A stretch of 64,000 nt of DNA, from positions 248,001-312,000 of the forward strand of contig NZ_JACAOY010000002.1 in NCBI RefSeq assembly GCF_013385985.1. The letters run 5' to 3'. The notes beneath the pieces were generated by a model. It worked only from the letters and a program-made list of their open reading frames with translations, was not told the origin of the DNA and did not search any database. Origin of the DNA: Pseudomonas sp. B6002. Lineage in GTDB: Bacteria > Pseudomonadota > Gammaproteobacteria > Pseudomonadales > Pseudomonadaceae. This document shows positions 22,742 through 32,511 of this stretch, one piece after another (position 1 is the stretch's first letter; every line of letters starts with the position of its first letter). Made by a program: the position numbers and the translations under genes.

Positions 22742-22825
22742 ATCGCGGGCAAGCCCGGCTCCCACATTTGACCGTGTTGTCATGAACGACACTGATCAAC
22801 TGTGGGAGCCGGGCTTGCCCGCGAT
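22742..22825. repeat. REP doublet in inverted order (GTGGGAGCCGGGCTTGCC type)
   Basis: Two inverted REP copies between the convergent tsaC and qor genes. Here the reverse-complement arm comes first (22742-22765) and the forward arm second (22802-22825), so the GTGGG ends face inward, opposite to most doublets in this window. The core is GCCGGGCTTGCCCGC, a third sequence subtype. Confidence 0.9.
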
Positions 22826-22857
22826 GAGGCCCTCACAGACGCCGAAAACCCATGGTG

Positions 22858-23835
22858 TTAAGGCAACAGAATGGTCGACCCCGTCGTCCGCCGTCCCGAC
22901 AACTCCGTCTGCGCTTTCGCCGCATCCGCCAGCGCACACCGCTGGTTGATATCGATGCGCACCTTGCCGCTCTTGATCATCGAGAACAGATCATCGGCCA
23001 TCGCCTGCAGGTTTTCCGGGTTATTCGCGTAGGTCGCCAGGGTCGGGCGCGTCACATACAGCGAGCCTTTCGCCGCCAGGATCCCCAGGTTCACCCCGTC
23101 GACCGCACCCGACGCATTGCCAAAACTCACCACCAACCCACGGGGTGCCACGCTGTCCAGCGAGGTCAACCAAGTGTCTTTGCCAACGCCGTCATACACC
23201 ACCGGGACTTTCTTGCCGTCGGTCAATTCCAGCACGCGCTGTGCGACGTTTTCCTTGCTGTAGTCGATGGTTTCCCACGCGCCCAAGGATTTGGCCAGCG
23301 CGGCTTTTTCCGGCGAGCTGACGGTACCGATCAGCTTCACGCCCAGCGCCTTGGCCCATTGGCAGGCCAGGGAGCCCACGCCACCGGCAGCGGCGTGGAA
23401 CAGGATGGTTTCACCGCCCTTCAACTCATAGGTCTGGCGCAGCAGGTACTGCACGGTCAGGCCTTTGAGCATGGCGCCAGCGGCTTGTTCGAAGCTGATG
23501 TCGTCTGGCAGGTGCACCAGGTTGGCGGCAGGCAGCACGTGCAGTTGGCTGTAGGCTCCCAGTGGTCCACTGCCGTAGGCCACGCGGTCGCCGACCTTGA
23601 ATTGGGTAACTTCGCTGCCGACCGCATCGACCACACCGGCGCCTTCTGCGCCCAGCCCCGACGGCAAGGCGGGCGGTGCGTACAGGCCGCTGCGGAAATA
23701 GGTGTCGATGAAGTTCAGGCCGATGGCCTCATTACGCACGCGAACCTGCTGTGGGCCAGGCTCCGCTGGGGTGTAGTCCACATATTCAAGGACTTCGGGG
23801 CCGCCATGGGCGCTGAACTGGATACGTTTGGCCAT
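22858..23835 (-). CDS. qor: NADPH:quinone oxidoreductase
   Basis: 325 residues from ATG 23835; the longer frame adds 41 non-conserved residues. It is a zinc-less medium-chain reductase: MAKRIQFSAHGGPEVLEYVD at the start, catalytic fold segment GLNFIDTYFRSGLY, and the cofactor loop FHAAAGGVGSLACQWAKALG. It reduces quinones by one electron using NADPH. It is divergent from hemF, and an ANR-like box lies in the shared gap. Confidence 0.94.
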   Translation of the reverse strand: MAKRIQFSAHGGPEVLEYVDYTPAEPGPQQVRVRNEAIGLNFIDTYFRSGLYAPPALPSGLGAEGAGVVDAVGSEVTQFKVGDRVAYGSGPLGAYSQLHVLPAANLVHLPDDISFEQAAGAMLKGLTVQYLLRQTYELKGGETILFHAAAGGVGSLACQWAKALGVKLIGTVSSPEKAALAKSLGAWETIDYSKENVAQRVLELTDGKKVPVVYDGVGKDTWLTSLDSVAPRGLVVSFGNASGAVDGVNLGILAAKGSLYVTRPTLATYANNPENLQAMADDLFSMIKSGKVRIDINQRCALADAAKAQTELSGRRTTGSTILLP

Positions 23836-23887
23836 CTGCACTTCTCCTGGGTTCGAATTCGCGTAGCCCCCTATCGGACTCCTAAGC

Positions 23888-23901
23888 TTGATCTTCGTCA
23901 A
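23888..23901. promoter_or_regulatory. ANR/FNR-type box between qor and hemF
   Basis: TTGATCTTCGTCAA matches the ANR consensus TTGATNNNNATCAA in 9 of its 10 fixed bases (G instead of A in the right half). It lies about 95 bases before hemF and 53 before qor. ANR control of hemF in response to low oxygen is known in P. aeruginosa. Confidence 0.7.
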
Positions 23902-23971
23902 CTGCGGCACAGCGGGGTGCGGTGGTATCCTGTGCGCCCATTTGCCGCCGACGCCCAATGGCCTCGTGTAG

Positions 23972-24927
<956 letters not shown>

Positions 24928-24928
<1 letters not shown>

Positions 24929-25755
24929 TGGACCGTTATGTCGTGTTCGGCAACCCCATCGGCCACAGCAAGTCGCCGCTGATCCACCGAATGTTCGCCG
25001 AGCAGACCGGCGAGCAACTGGACTACAGCACCTTACTGGCGCCGCTGGAGGATTTCACCGGGTGTGCCCGTGCGTTTTTTGCGCAAGGCCGTGGCGCCAA
25101 CGTCACCGTGCCGTTCAAGGAAGAGGCCTACCGCCTGGCCCACACCCTCACCGAACGTGCCCAACGCGCTGGCGCGGTGAACACCCTGAGCAAGCTGGCC
25201 GATGGCAGCCTGTTGGGCGATAACACCGACGGTGCCGGCCTGGTGCGCGACCTCACGGTGAATGCCGGGTTGAGCCTGCAAGGCAAACGCATCCTGTTGC
25301 TGGGCGCCGGTGGCGCGGTACGTGGCGCGCTGGAACCGTTGCTGGCCGAGCAGCCGGCTTCGCTGATCATCGCCAACCGCACCGTGGAAAAGGCCGAAAT
25401 GCTTGCTGAGCTGTTCGACGACCTGGGCCCGGTGTCTGCCAGCGGTTTCGACTGGTTGCGTGAGCCGGTGGACGTGATCATCAACGCCACTTCCGCCAGC
25501 CTGTCAGGCGATGTACCGCCGATTGCAGGCAGCCTGATCGAACCGGGCAAGACCTTTTGCTACGACATGATGTACGCCAAGGAACCGACGGCGTTTTGCC
25601 GCTGGGCCACTGAACAGGGCGCAGCCGTGGCAATGGATGGCCTGGGTATGCTGGTGGAACAGGCGGCGGAAGCCTTCTTCCTGTGGCGCGGTGTGCGCCC
25701 GGCGTCGGCGCCGGTGTTGGCCGAGCTGCGCCGCCAGTTGATTCAAGCCTTGTGA
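24928..25755 (+). CDS. aroE: Shikimate dehydrogenase
   Basis: 275 residues. It reduces 3-dehydroshikimate with NADPH in the aromatic amino acid pathway. Substrate motif [15 protein letters not shown] is at the N-terminus, catalytic Lys in [11 protein letters not shown], Asp in GDNTDGAGL, and the cofactor loop is [10 protein letters not shown] with NRT just after. It overlaps hemF by one base and is followed by a REPIN. Confidence 0.98.
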
Positions 25756-25763
25756 AGACCCCT

Positions 25764-25850
25764 GTGGGAGCTGGCTTGCCTGCGATAGCGGTATGTCAGG
25801 TACACATCTGTTGGTTGACCCACCGCAATCGCAGGCAAGCCAGCTCCCAC
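25764..25850. repeat. REPIN (GTGGGAGCTGGCTTGCC type)
   Basis: Inverted pair of the 23-base REP between the convergent ends of aroE and the SulP gene; GTGGG ends face outward. The arms match those at 15349 and 27486. Confidence 0.93.
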
Positions 25851-25864
25851 AGGTTTAACCGGGT

Positions 25865-27433
25865 TCAGTCTTCGAAATGGAGGGGGCAGTTGTCGGCCCC
25901 TTCCAGCTTTTTCAGCTCTTCCACCACCTGCGGCCGTGCCCGCCGCAACGTCAGGCTGCGTCCCAGCCCACGCAACCGTCGCGCCTCCTGGTGCAGCATC
26001 TCCACGCCGGAGTAATCGATAAAGTTGATCTGCTGGGCCTCAATCACCACCCGCTCAGCCTGCAGGCTCTGCAGGCGCACCTGCAGGTAATGGCTGGCGC
26101 CGAAGAAGATCGACCCCCCTACCCGCAGCACATCCTCATCGCCATCGCGCCATTGCTGAACCCGCGGCTGCGACGTGCGCTTGAGGTAAAAAAACAGCGA
26201 CGCCAGCACCCCGGCGTAGATTGCGGTTTGCAGCTCCAGCAGCAAGGTGGCGACGCAGGTCAGGCTCATCACCACAAACTCGGCGCGACTGACGCGGAAT
26301 AAGGCGCGAATGCCGCGACGGTCCACCAGCCCCCAACTGATCAGCAAGATGCTGGCAGCCATGCTCGGGATCGGAATGTGGGCGATCAACGCCGCGCCAA
26401 ACAACGCAAACAGCGCCACCCACAAGGCAGAAAACACCCCGGCCAACGGCGAACAGGCGCCCGCCTCGTAGCTGAGGCCGGAGCGGGTAAAGGAACCGGC
26501 TGACAAATACCCGGAGAAAAATCCGCCAACGATGTTGGATAAACCCTGCGCACGCACTTCCTGGTTGGCGTCGAGCAATTGCTGCGAACGCGCCGACAGC
26601 GAGCGGGCGATCGACAGGCTGGTGACCAGCCCCAACATGCCCACCGCCACGGCGCTCGGCAGCAGGCGCAGGATCACGTCTAGGTCCATGGGCAATGGGC
26701 TGAACGGCGGCAGCTTGCCGATAAACGAACTGACCAGCGCCACATGCCCGAACATCGCCGGCCACAGCCACGCCGCCAGGCTGCCGAGGGCCAGGGCGAT
26801 CAACAGGGTTGGCCAGCGTGGAACGAGGTATTTGAGCAACGCGCCCACCAGCAACGTGCCAACTCCGAGGGTGAGTGAAGCATGGTCCCATTCGCCACTG
26901 TGATGGATCAGTGCCAGCAGGCTGTTGATTGCTGTGGCCTGGCTCGGCAAATCCAGCCCCAGCAGATTGGGTAATTGTCCGAGCGCAATCACCACGGCCG
27001 CACCCAGGGTGAACCCGAGTACCACCGAATGGGAGACAAAATTCACCAGCGCGCCAAAGCGCAGCATGCCCAGCAGCCACTGGAAAACCCCGGCGAGGAA
27101 TGTGAGCAACAAGATCAAGGTGATGTAGTCCTGTGACCCCGGCACGGCCAGCGGGCTGACGCTGGCGTAGAGCACGATGGAAATCGCCGCCGTGGGACCA
27201 CAGATCAGGTGCCACGACGAACCCCAGAGGCACGCGATCAGCACCGGGATGATGGCGGCGTACAAGCCATATTCGGGTGGGAGACCGGCGATCAATGCGT
27301 AGGCAATCGACTGCGGCAGGGCGAGCACTGCGCCGCTGAGGCCGACGATTGCGTCCCGGCCCACGCTGGCGCGGGTTTGGCGCGGGAGCCAGCGCAGGAA
27401 GGGGAAAAGAGTGTGGCGGGTGGGCCGGGGCAT
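25865..27433 (-). CDS. SulP-family inorganic anion transporter
   Basis: 522 residues. A hydrophobic transporter core with about 10-14 membrane segments (SIAYALIAGLPPEYGLYAAIIPVL near residue 40-65 is the SulP signature) is followed by a cytoplasmic STAS domain (about 430-520, with INFIDYSGVEMLHQEA). Substrate may be sulfate, but SulP members also carry bicarbonate or dicarboxylates. It sits downstream of the choline-sulfate genes on the same strand, which makes handling of released sulfate plausible. A REPIN separates it from choX. Confidence 0.88.
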   Translation of the reverse strand: MPRPTRHTLFPFLRWLPRQTRASVGRDAIVGLSGAVLALPQSIAYALIAGLPPEYGLYAAIIPVLIACLWGSSWHLICGPTAAISIVLYASVSPLAVPGSQDYITLILLLTFLAGVFQWLLGMLRFGALVNFVSHSVVLGFTLGAAVVIALGQLPNLLGLDLPSQATAINSLLALIHHSGEWDHASLTLGVGTLLVGALLKYLVPRWPTLLIALALGSLAAWLWPAMFGHVALVSSFIGKLPPFSPLPMDLDVILRLLPSAVAVGMLGLVTSLSIARSLSARSQQLLDANQEVRAQGLSNIVGGFFSGYLSAGSFTRSGLSYEAGACSPLAGVFSALWVALFALFGAALIAHIPIPSMAASILLISWGLVDRRGIRALFRVSRAEFVVMSLTCVATLLLELQTAIYAGVLASLFFYLKRTSQPRVQQWRDGDEDVLRVGGSIFFGASHYLQVRLQSLQAERVVIEAQQINFIDYSGVEMLHQEARRLRGLGRSLTLRRARPQVVEELKKLEGADNCPLHFED

Positions 27434-27485
27434 CAGGGTCTCGGTTTGAGGGTTTTACGCAGAATATCAGCACGCACTGGCCCCT

Positions 27486-27570
27486 GTGGGAGCTGGCTTG
27501 CCTGCGATGCAGACACCGCGGTACTTCAGGTACACACAGGTGATCCTATCGCAGGCAAGCCAGCTCCCAC
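27486..27570. repeat. REPIN (GTGGGAGCTGGCTTGCC type)
   Basis: Inverted REP pair between choX and the SulP gene, both on the minus strand. It may help separate their transcripts. A partial echo (AAGCCAGTTTCCACAGG) follows at about 27573-27589. Confidence 0.92.
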
Positions 27571-27591
27571 ACAAGCCAGTTTCCACAGGGC

Positions 27592-28506
27592 TTAGAGTTT
27601 TGCTTTAACTGCGGGCAATGCATCCTTGCCATCCACGGTCTTCACCCCCTCCAACCACTTATCCAACACCGCTGGATTCGCTTTGATCCACGCCTTCGCT
27701 GCATCGGCATTGCTGACCTTGTTGTTGGCCACCTCGGCCATGATGCTGTTCTCCATGTCCTGGGTGAAACTCAGGTTGGTCAGCAGTTTGCCGACGTTCG
27801 GGCAGGCCTGTGCATAATCCTTGCGGGTCAGGGTATACACGCTGCCTTTGTCACCAAAGTACTTCTCGCCACCGGTGAGGTAGTGCATTTTCAGCTGCAC
27901 GTTCATCGGGTGCGGCGTCCAGCCGAGGAAGGTGACGAACTTCTGCTTCTTCACTGCCCGCGATACTTCGGCCAGCATCGCCTGTTCACTGGACTCGATC
28001 AGCTTCCACTGGCCCAGCTCGAAGTCGTTCTTCTTGATGATGTCCTGCAGCGAGATGTTCGCCGGCGCGCCGGAGCCAATGCCGTAGATCTTCTTGTCGA
28101 ACTTGTCAGCGAATTTGTTCAGGTCGGCAAAGTCATGCACGCCGGCGTCCCACACGTAGTCGGGCACGGCGAGGGTGAACTCGGTGCCGTCGAGGTTTTT
28201 CGCCAGTTGCACCACATCGCCATTGGCCACGAACTTGTCATAGAACCCTTGCTGCGCCGGCATCCAGTTGCCCAGGAACACATCCACCTGGCCGTCCTTG
28301 AGCCCGCCAAAGGTGATCGGCACCGCCAGGGTGTCGACCTTGGCCTTGTAGCCCATGCCCGTCAGCAGGAAACCCGTGATGGCGTTGGTGGCCGCGATAT
28401 CGCTCCAGCCCGGATCGGCCATTTTCACCGTGTCACAACTGGTGTCTGCGTACACATTGGCGCTGCTCAACGCCAGGGCTGCGAGTATCACCGTCAACTT
28501 TTGCAT
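27592..28506 (-). CDS. choX: Choline ABC transporter substrate-binding protein (ChoX/BetX-like)
   Basis: 304 residues with signal peptide MQKLTVILAALALSSANVYA. It is an OpuAC-type periplasmic binding protein; the aromatic-rich motifs expected for quaternary amines are seen (DPGWSDIAATNA, FLGNWMPAQQGFYD, FLGWTPHPMN). It starts 18 bases after betC ends, so choline released by the sulfatase, or choline sulfate itself, is the likely ligand. No permease or ATPase gene is adjacent, so it must use a transporter encoded elsewhere. Confidence 0.88.
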   Translation of the reverse strand: MQKLTVILAALALSSANVYADTSCDTVKMADPGWSDIAATNAITGFLLTGMGYKAKVDTLAVPITFGGLKDGQVDVFLGNWMPAQQGFYDKFVANGDVVQLAKNLDGTEFTLAVPDYVWDAGVHDFADLNKFADKFDKKIYGIGSGAPANISLQDIIKKNDFELGQWKLIESSEQAMLAEVSRAVKKQKFVTFLGWTPHPMNVQLKMHYLTGGEKYFGDKGSVYTLTRKDYAQACPNVGKLLTNLSFTQDMENSIMAEVANNKVSNADAAKAWIKANPAVLDKWLEGVKTVDGKDALPAVKAKL

Positions 28507-28524
28507 GGCCTTCCCTCTGTCTAT

Positions 28525-30039
28525 TTATTGGTTTTGGCAGGGTTGTGGATAACGTGCCTTGCGCTCCAGGTCGTCGAGGTCGATATGGTTGCGCATGTAT
28601 TGCTGACTGGCGTCGACCAGTGGCTGGTGGTCCCAGCTCTTCAGCTTTCCTTCGGTCAGTGCTTCAAACACCAGGCGACGGCGGCGTTGGCTGGCGAGCA
28701 CCTGCTGGTGGATCGCCGGGATGTCCCATTTGGCTCGCGCCTCTTCTAAAAACGCCTCGAACAGCGGCCGGTGTTCCGGTGACTGGCTGAGGTTCTCCCG
28801 CTCGTGCGGGTCGTTGTGTACATCGAACAGTAGACAAGGGTCGTCTTCGCTGTAGATGAGTTTGTAGGCGCCACGGCGAATCATCATCAGCGGGCTGATG
28901 GTGCCTTCGGCCATGTATTCGCCAAATACCTCGTCATGCCCGCCCTGCCCTTGCAGGTGCGGCACCAACGAACGGCCGTCCAGCGGCAGGCGAGGGTCCA
29001 GCTCGCCACCGGCCAGTTCCACCAGCGTCGGCAACAGGTCAGCGGTGGACACGGCTTTGCCCACACGGCCCGCCGCAAATTGCCCTGGCGCACTCACCAG
29101 CAGCGGCACGCGGGCGGCCATTTCAAACCAGTGCATCTTGTACCAGAGGCCGCGCTCGCCAAGCATGTCGCCGTGGTCGCCGGAGAAGATGATGATCGTA
29201 TCGTCCGCCAGGCCGGTGTCTTCCAGGGTTTGCAGCAGCTTGCCGACATTGCTGTCGATGTAGCTGCAGGCGCCGAAGTAGGCGCGGCGGGCATCGCGGA
29301 TCTTGTCCACCGGCAGCGGTTTGTCCCACAGGTCGTAGACCTTGAGCAGCCGCTGGGAATGCGGGTCGAGATCGGCTTGGGCGGGCGTCGTAGGCAACGG
29401 GATATCGCCGTCGTCGTACAGGTCCCAAAACGGCTTGGGAATGGTGTACGGATCGTGGGGATGAGTCATGGAAACAGTCAGGCAGAACGGCCGCTCGCCG
29501 TCTTCTCGGATATGGTCGAACAGGTACTGCTGGGCCTTGAACACCACCTCTTCGTCGAAATCCAGCTGGTTGGTGCGCACGCACGGGCCGGCCTGCAACA
29601 CCGAGGACATGTTGTGGTACCAGCTGGGGCGTACGTGCGGCTCATCCCAGTTCACCGCCCAGCCATAGTCGGCGGGGTAGATGTCGCTGGTCAGGCGTTC
29701 TTCGTAACCGTGCAACTGGTCGGGGCCACAGAAGTGCATCTTGCCCGACAGCGCGGTGCGGTAGCCGAGGCGGCGCAGGTAGTGGGCGTAGGTGGGCACA
29801 TCGGCGGGGAAGTCGGCCGCGTTGTCGTAGGCGCCGATCTTGCTCGGCAATTGGCCGCTCACCAGGGTGAAGCGCGACGGCGCGCACAACGGGCTGTTGC
29901 AATAGGCCGCGTCGAACACCACGCCTTGCGCGGCGAGGCGACTGAGGTTGGGCAACTTGATGGGGGAAGAGCCGTAGAACGGAAGCAACGGCGCGGCCAT
30001 TTGATCGGCCATGATGAAAAGAATGTTCTTGCGCTTCAT
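28525..30039 (-). CDS. betC: Choline-sulfatase
   Basis: 504 residues. It hydrolyses choline-O-sulfate to choline and sulfate, feeding glycine betaine synthesis and sulfur supply. The type I sulfatase signature CAPSR has Cys52, the residue converted to formylglycine. Metal site features include the N-terminal ILFIMADQM and the later FSGDHGDMLGERG. The C-terminal tail YMRNHIDLDDLERKARYPQ is typical of BetC. It has no signal peptide. It is divergent from its LysR-type regulator. Confidence 0.95.
   Translation of the reverse strand: MKRKNILFIMADQMAAPLLPFYGSSPIKLPNLSRLAAQGVVFDAAYCNSPLCAPSRFTLVSGQLPSKIGAYDNAADFPADVPTYAHYLRRLGYRTALSGKMHFCGPDQLHGYEERLTSDIYPADYGWAVNWDEPHVRPSWYHNMSSVLQAGPCVRTNQLDFDEEVVFKAQQYLFDHIREDGERPFCLTVSMTHPHDPYTIPKPFWDLYDDGDIPLPTTPAQADLDPHSQRLLKVYDLWDKPLPVDKIRDARRAYFGACSYIDSNVGKLLQTLEDTGLADDTIIIFSGDHGDMLGERGLWYKMHWFEMAARVPLLVSAPGQFAAGRVGKAVSTADLLPTLVELAGGELDPRLPLDGRSLVPHLQGQGGHDEVFGEYMAEGTISPLMMIRRGAYKLIYSEDDPCLLFDVHNDPHERENLSQSPEHRPLFEAFLEEARAKWDIPAIHQQVLASQRRRRLVFEALTEGKLKSWDHQPLVDASQQYMRNHIDLDDLERKARYPQPCQNQ
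28544..28552 (-). promoter_or_regulatory. DnaA box (reverse orientation) at the betC 3' end
   Basis: TGTGGATAA is the complement of TTATCCACA. It lies within the last codons of betC. It is one of five perfect boxes in the window. Confidence 0.3.
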
Positions 30040-30085
30040 GATCTATCGGCATTCCATAGGTGGTGTTTATGCGAATGAGCATGCA

Positions 30086-30118
30086 GCCCATGAAAAGTGG
30101 GGTAAAGCCCATGAAAAG
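30086..30118. promoter_or_regulatory. Direct repeats between betC and its LysR regulator
   Basis: The 12-mer GCCCATGAAAAG occurs at 30086-30097 and again at 30107-30118, a 21-base period, or two helical turns. They lie in the 103-base gap between divergent betC and the LysR gene. This is where an autoregulated LysR protein would bind, so I read them as candidate operator half-sites. Confidence 0.5.
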
Positions 30119-30142
30119 CAATGTCTAGGATAAGCACAGCTT

Positions 30143-31093
30143 ATGTATGAAGCCCTCGGCGATTTATCCCTCGATTTGCTGCGCGCGTTCGAAGCGGCGG
30201 CGCGTCATCGCAGCTTTACGGCGGCGGCAATGGAGCTTGGCACCACCCAGCCGGCCATCAGCCAGCAGATCAAGCGTCTGGAAGAACAGTTGGCGATCCG
30301 CCTGTTTGATCGCATCTATCGCGGCATCGAACTGACCGACGCCGGCGCGTTGCTGTTCGAGCATGTGCAAGGCGGCTTGCAGGGGATCAACCAAGGCCTG
30401 AGCCTCATCACCCAACAGGATCAGCATGAAGTGCTGCAAGTCGCCACCGACTTCGCCTTCGCCGCCTATTGGTTGATGCCGCGCCTGCACCGTTTTCATG
30501 CGGCCAACCCCCAGGTGGATGTGAGCCTGGTGACCAGCGAGCGCAACCACGCCACCTTGCGCAGCGATATCGACGTGGCGGTGCTGTTTGGCGATGGCCG
30601 CTTCAAACAGGGCGACAGCCTGTGGCTGTTCAATGAGGAAGTGTTCCCGGTGTGCAGCCCGCAGTGGCTCAAGGAACAGACCTCCGCGCTGACTGTGCAA
30701 AATCTGCACGATTTTCCCTTGCTGCACCTGCGCCAGGAAAACAACAGCCAGTGGTTCGACTGGGCCGGCGTGTTTCGTGAACTGGGCATTAGTGCCGCGC
30801 CCACCCCGGGCCAACTGCGTTTCGACAACTACACCTTGCTGATCCAGGCGGCGATTGCCGGCCAGGGCGTGGCCATCGGTTGGCGCCACCTGGTGGATAA
30901 CCTGCTGGAACAGAACTGGCTGTGCCGTCCGATCAGCGACACGGTGATCTCACGCTACGGCTATTACGTGGTGCAGCCGCAGCGTAAACGCCGGGGGCAG
31001 TTGGTCGAGCGTTTTGTCGACTGGTTGGTCGCCGAACAAGCCAGCAGCGCGCGGTCTCTGACCGGGCTGGCCCTGCCGTCCATTGCGGTCTAG
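30143..31093 (+). CDS. LysR-type regulator of choline-sulfate utilization
   Basis: 316 residues. The N-terminal winged helix-turn-helix is clear (LLRAFEAAARHRSFTAAAMELGTTQPAISQQIKRLEEQL) and a LysR substrate-binding domain follows from about residue 95. Its divergent position next to betC-choX makes choline sulfate or choline the probable inducer. Direct repeats upstream are candidate sites. The same pairing of a GcvA-like LysR regulator with betC is common in pseudomonads. Confidence 0.9.
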   Translation: MYEALGDLSLDLLRAFEAAARHRSFTAAAMELGTTQPAISQQIKRLEEQLAIRLFDRIYRGIELTDAGALLFEHVQGGLQGINQGLSLITQQDQHEVLQVATDFAFAAYWLMPRLHRFHAANPQVDVSLVTSERNHATLRSDIDVAVLFGDGRFKQGDSLWLFNEEVFPVCSPQWLKEQTSALTVQNLHDFPLLHLRQENNSQWFDWAGVFRELGISAAPTPGQLRFDNYTLLIQAAIAGQGVAIGWRHLVDNLLEQNWLCRPISDTVISRYGYYVVQPQRKRRGQLVERFVDWLVAEQASSARSLTGLALPSIAV

Positions 31094-31124
31094 CATCTGG
31101 CGCATAGTGGATCCGGAGTCCGTC

Positions 31125-31454
31125 ATGCAACGTATCAAGGGCTATCACGCCCATATCTATTTCGATGCCAGCACCATTGATCAGGCGCGCACCTTGTGCG
31201 AAGACGCCGCCAAACTCTTCCCATTGCGCATGGGGCGCGTCCACGAACGGCCGGTGGGCCCGCACCCGGATTGGAGCTGCCAATTGGCCTTCGACCCTGA
31301 GTACATCGGTGTGGTGCTGCCGTGGTTGGTGATCCATCGCAATGGCCTGGTGGTGTTCCTGCATCCCGAAACCGGCGATGACCTGAAAGATCACACAGAC
31401 TATGCCGTCTGGATGGGGGCAATGCGGGAGCTGAACCTGTCAGCCTTTTCTTAA
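31125..31454 (+). CDS. DOPA 4,5-dioxygenase-family protein
   Basis: 109 residues from ATG 31125 (an upstream in-frame start at 31083 overlaps the LysR gene end). Motifs GYHAHIYFD, HPDWSCQLAF, PWLVIHRNGLVVFLHPETGDDLKDHTDYAVWMG carry the conserved histidines of the family. The plant and fungal members cleave DOPA for betalain pigments; the bacterial role is not established. It lies 31 bases after the LysR gene and may be cotranscribed with it. Confidence 0.85.
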   Translation: MQRIKGYHAHIYFDASTIDQARTLCEDAAKLFPLRMGRVHERPVGPHPDWSCQLAFDPEYIGVVLPWLVIHRNGLVVFLHPETGDDLKDHTDYAVWMGAMRELNLSAFS

Positions 31455-31464
31455 AAGACATCCC

Positions 31465-31485
31465 TAAATATGGGATTGATATTTA
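31465..31485. promoter_or_regulatory. AT-rich inverted repeat upstream of dgoK
   Basis: TAAATAT and ATATTTA form a 7-bp inverted repeat around spacer GGGATTG, about 65 bases before the dgoK ATG. The surrounding 31455-31500 is strikingly AT-rich for this genome. It is a candidate operator/promoter for the galactonate genes; the regulator is not adjacent. Confidence 0.45.
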
Positions 31486-31550
31486 TATATTGAGACTTGC
31501 GTTCGCGTAGGTTTATATTCGCTGCATCCGCTCAAAACTCAGGTGAAGCG

Positions 31551-32510
31551 ATGCAGGCGCAATTGATCGCGCTCGATTGGGGAACCAGTTCCCTTCGTGC
31601 TTACAAACTCGGCCCGGCTGGCGTGGTGCTCGAACAGCGCTCGCTGGCGCTGGGGGTCATGCACCTGCCCAGCGAACCCCGGGACATCGCCGGCGTACGC
31701 TGCAGTGATGGCTTTGAGTTGGCGTTCGACACGGCTTGCGGCGATTGGCTCGACACACAACCCAATCTGCCGGTGATCGCCTGCGGCATGGTTGGTAGCG
31801 CCCAAGGCTGGAGCGAAGCGGCCTATCGCAATACTCCTGTCGATGTCGCCAGCCTCGGCCAAGCGCTGCACAAAGTGCGCAGCCTGCGCGGTGTGGACGT
31901 GCATATCGTGCCGGGCGTGATCGAGCAGGTCGGCTTGCCCAATGTCATGCGCGGCGAGGAAACCCAAGTGCTGGGCGTGCTGCAAGGGCTGGGCGCCCAG
32001 GTGCTGATCGGCCTGCCGGGCAGCCATTCCAAGTGGGTCGAAGTGGCCGATGGGCGCATCACCCATTTCGACACCTTCATGACCGGCGAGGTGTTTGCAG
32101 TGTTGAGCAAACACAGCCTCCTCGGGCGCACCCAGCAACCGTCTGAACACTTTCAGGCCCAAGCCTTTGATCGTGGCGTGCACGTGGCGCTTTCCAAAGA
32201 CGGCCAGCGCGGCGTGCTGTCCACGTTGTTCAGTGCCCGCACCCTTGGACTCACCGGCGAACTTGCCCCAGACCAGCAGCCCGATTACCTGTCCGGTTTG
32301 CTCATCGGCCATGAACTTTCCGGCCTGCCCGACAGCGCCAAACGCCAGCCGATCATCCTGGTCGGCGCTGCCCCACTGTGCGCCCGTTATCAACGCGCCC
32401 TCGCCCTCTTCGGCTTCACCCACGTCAGCCTCGCGCAGGAAGCCACCGAGCGCGGCCTGTGGCAGTTGGCCGTGGCGGCCGGGCTCACTCAACCTGTATC
32501 GGAGGCCTGA
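31551..32510 (+). CDS. dgoK: 2-dehydro-3-deoxygalactonokinase
   Basis: 319 residues from ATG 31551, beginning MQAQLIALDWGTSSLRAYKL, the phosphate-binding loop of the DgoK sugar kinase family. It phosphorylates 2-keto-3-deoxygalactonate to the 6-phosphate, the step between DgoD and DgoA. Further family segments are GMVGSAQGWSEA and GLPGSHSKWVEV. First gene of the dgo cluster; dgoA starts one base after its stop. Confidence 0.95.
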   Translation: MQAQLIALDWGTSSLRAYKLGPAGVVLEQRSLALGVMHLPSEPRDIAGVRCSDGFELAFDTACGDWLDTQPNLPVIACGMVGSAQGWSEAAYRNTPVDVASLGQALHKVRSLRGVDVHIVPGVIEQVGLPNVMRGEETQVLGVLQGLGAQVLIGLPGSHSKWVEVADGRITHFDTFMTGEVFAVLSKHSLLGRTQQPSEHFQAQAFDRGVHVALSKDGQRGVLSTLFSARTLGLTGELAPDQQPDYLSGLLIGHELSGLPDSAKRQPIILVGAAPLCARYQRALALFGFTHVSLAQEATERGLWQLAVAAGLTQPVSEA

Positions 32511-32511
32511 C

